Translations under genes and position numbers: made by a program
NCBI GenBank assembly: GCA_003647035.1
Contig: QMMB01000221.1
Span: forward strand, 1 to 6,100
Length of the DNA: 6,100 nt
Source of the DNA: Deltaproteobacteria bacterium
GTDB taxonomy: Bacteria > Myxococcota_A > Polyangia > Polyangiales > Houyiibacteriaceae
Direction: 5' to 3'
Notes under the pieces: model-generated
Told to the model about the DNA's origin: nothing
Databases searched by the model: none
The model's input: the letters and a program-made list of their open reading frames with translations, nothing else
Shown here: in pieces, positions 5,398 through 6,100 of the stretch
Position numbering within the stretch: the first letter of the stretch is position 1
Layout: every line of letters begins with the position of its first letter

Positions 5398-6100
5398 CTA
5401 GCCTAGTATATCGCGGAGCGCCTCGATGAGACGCTGATTCTCTTCTGGCGTTCCAACCGTGATCCGGATGCAGCTGCGGACGCGCGAATCCCCGGTTGAA
5501 AACTGCCGCACGGCGATGTTGCGCTGCAGCAACGCGGCGCATAGCTCCCCAACATCACCGGCGTACTGCACCAGCAGGAAGTTCGCATCGCTTGGGAAGC
5601 TTCGGAGCGACTCGTGTTGGTCCAGGTCCGTTGCGAGTCGTTCGCGCTCCGCGACGATGCGGGTGATGTGCTCTTCGATCATCGGGGCGAGGTCAGTCAG
5701 CGCGAGCGTCGCGATTTCCTGCGCAGCGGTGTTGAGGTTGAACGGCTGGCGCACTTTCTCGAGCTCCGCCGAGAGTGCTTCGTGGATGCGCACCCAGCCG
5801 ACCCGAATGCCTGCAAACCCCACTTTGGACAGGGTGCCCATCAATGCGCAGTGAGGGCGTTCCTCTGCGAACATGGCAAACGACTGCCCGGAGTAGGGGC
5901 CATACGCTTCGTCGATGACGTGCAGCGAGTCGGGGAAGGCGTCGATCAGCGCTTCGAGCCTGGTGCGCGAGAAACAATTGCCAGTGGGATTGTTCGGGCT
6001 TGCGTAGTAGACGATGTTTGGATTCGTCCGTTCGATCGCGTCAGCCATCGCATCCACGTCGAGGTCCCATGCGCCGTCCAGGGGAACACCCACGGCGCGC
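5398..6100 (-). CDS. hisC: Histidinol-phosphate aminotransferase, 5' partial
   Basis: HisC is a cytoplasmic PLP enzyme that moves an amino group from glutamate to imidazole-acetol phosphate in histidine synthesis. Only the C-terminal 234 residues are in the window. The frame stays open to the window edge, so the GTG at 6093 is internal. Counting from 6093, S-P-N-N-P-T-G is at 32-38 and D-E-A-Y at 61-64, where the Asp contacts the PLP ring nitrogen and the Tyr the cofactor. T-L-S-K is at 87-90, with K90 the Schiff-base lysine. A-G-I-R-V-G-W follows at 94-100, its Arg binding the PLP phosphate. Later come R-Q-P-F-N-L-N and R-I-T-V-G-T-P-E-E-N, typical of HisC, including the substrate-binding Arg near the end. 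The short K-V-G-F-A-G spacing is a known variant. Other fold-type I relatives such as CobD are less likely. It is followed after 3 bases by the HD gene, probably as one operon. Confidence 0.88.
   Translation of the reverse strand, partial: RAVGVPLDGAWDLDVDAMADAIERTNPNIVYYASPNNPTGNCFSRTRLEALIDAFPDSLHVIDEAYGPYSGQSFAMFAEERPHCALMGTLSKVGFAGIRVGWVRIHEALSAELEKVRQPFNLNTAAQEIATLALTDLAPMIEEHITRIVAERERLATDLDQHESLRSFPSDANFLLVQYAGDVGELCAALLQRNIAVRQFSTGDSRVRSCIRITVGTPEENQRLIEALRDILG

Overview
The window looks like a chromosomal segment of a GC-rich Gram-negative bacterium. The protein style (FtsQ, FtsA and FtsZ with a D-I-P-A-Y-L-R-R tail, HisC with a T-L-S-K-V-G-F-A-G-I-R motif) fits Myxococcota or a related deltaproteobacterial lineage. 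That placement is an impression from motif style and base composition, not a computed assignment.

Positions 1-3646 hold the end of a division and cell-wall (dcw) cluster on the plus strand: ftsQ (5' end cut by the window edge), ftsA and ftsZ. FtsQ is a bitopic membrane protein with a POTRA domain and an unusually long, very basic cytoplasmic tail. A hairpin followed by seven T residues lies between ftsQ and ftsA. It suggests that ftsA and ftsZ are at least partly expressed apart from the upstream genes. ftsA and ftsZ are tightly coupled, and the ftsA stop codon lies inside the ftsZ Shine-Dalgarno sequence. FtsZ forms the GTP-dependent division ring, FtsA tethers it to the inner membrane, and FtsQ links the ring to periplasmic cell-wall synthesis. 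ftsZ is followed by two back-to-back hairpins, the second a good intrinsic terminator.

Positions 3647-4467 are accessory in character. They hold a palindromic possible operator, a short gene for an unrecognised exported protein of 142 residues, and a 118-base imperfect palindrome with arms of about 20 bases. That palindrome sits in the gap between convergent genes.

Positions 4468-6100 are on the minus strand: a partial hisC (start outside the window) followed three bases later by a gene for an HD-domain protein. The HD protein looks like the RNA-binding and HD portion of a CCA-adding enzyme or poly(A) polymerase without the nucleotidyltransferase domain. The two genes probably form an operon. 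No tRNA, rRNA, CRISPR array or transposase gene was seen. The least explained items are the 118-base palindrome, the orphan HD protein, the histone-like FtsQ tail and the exported protein.
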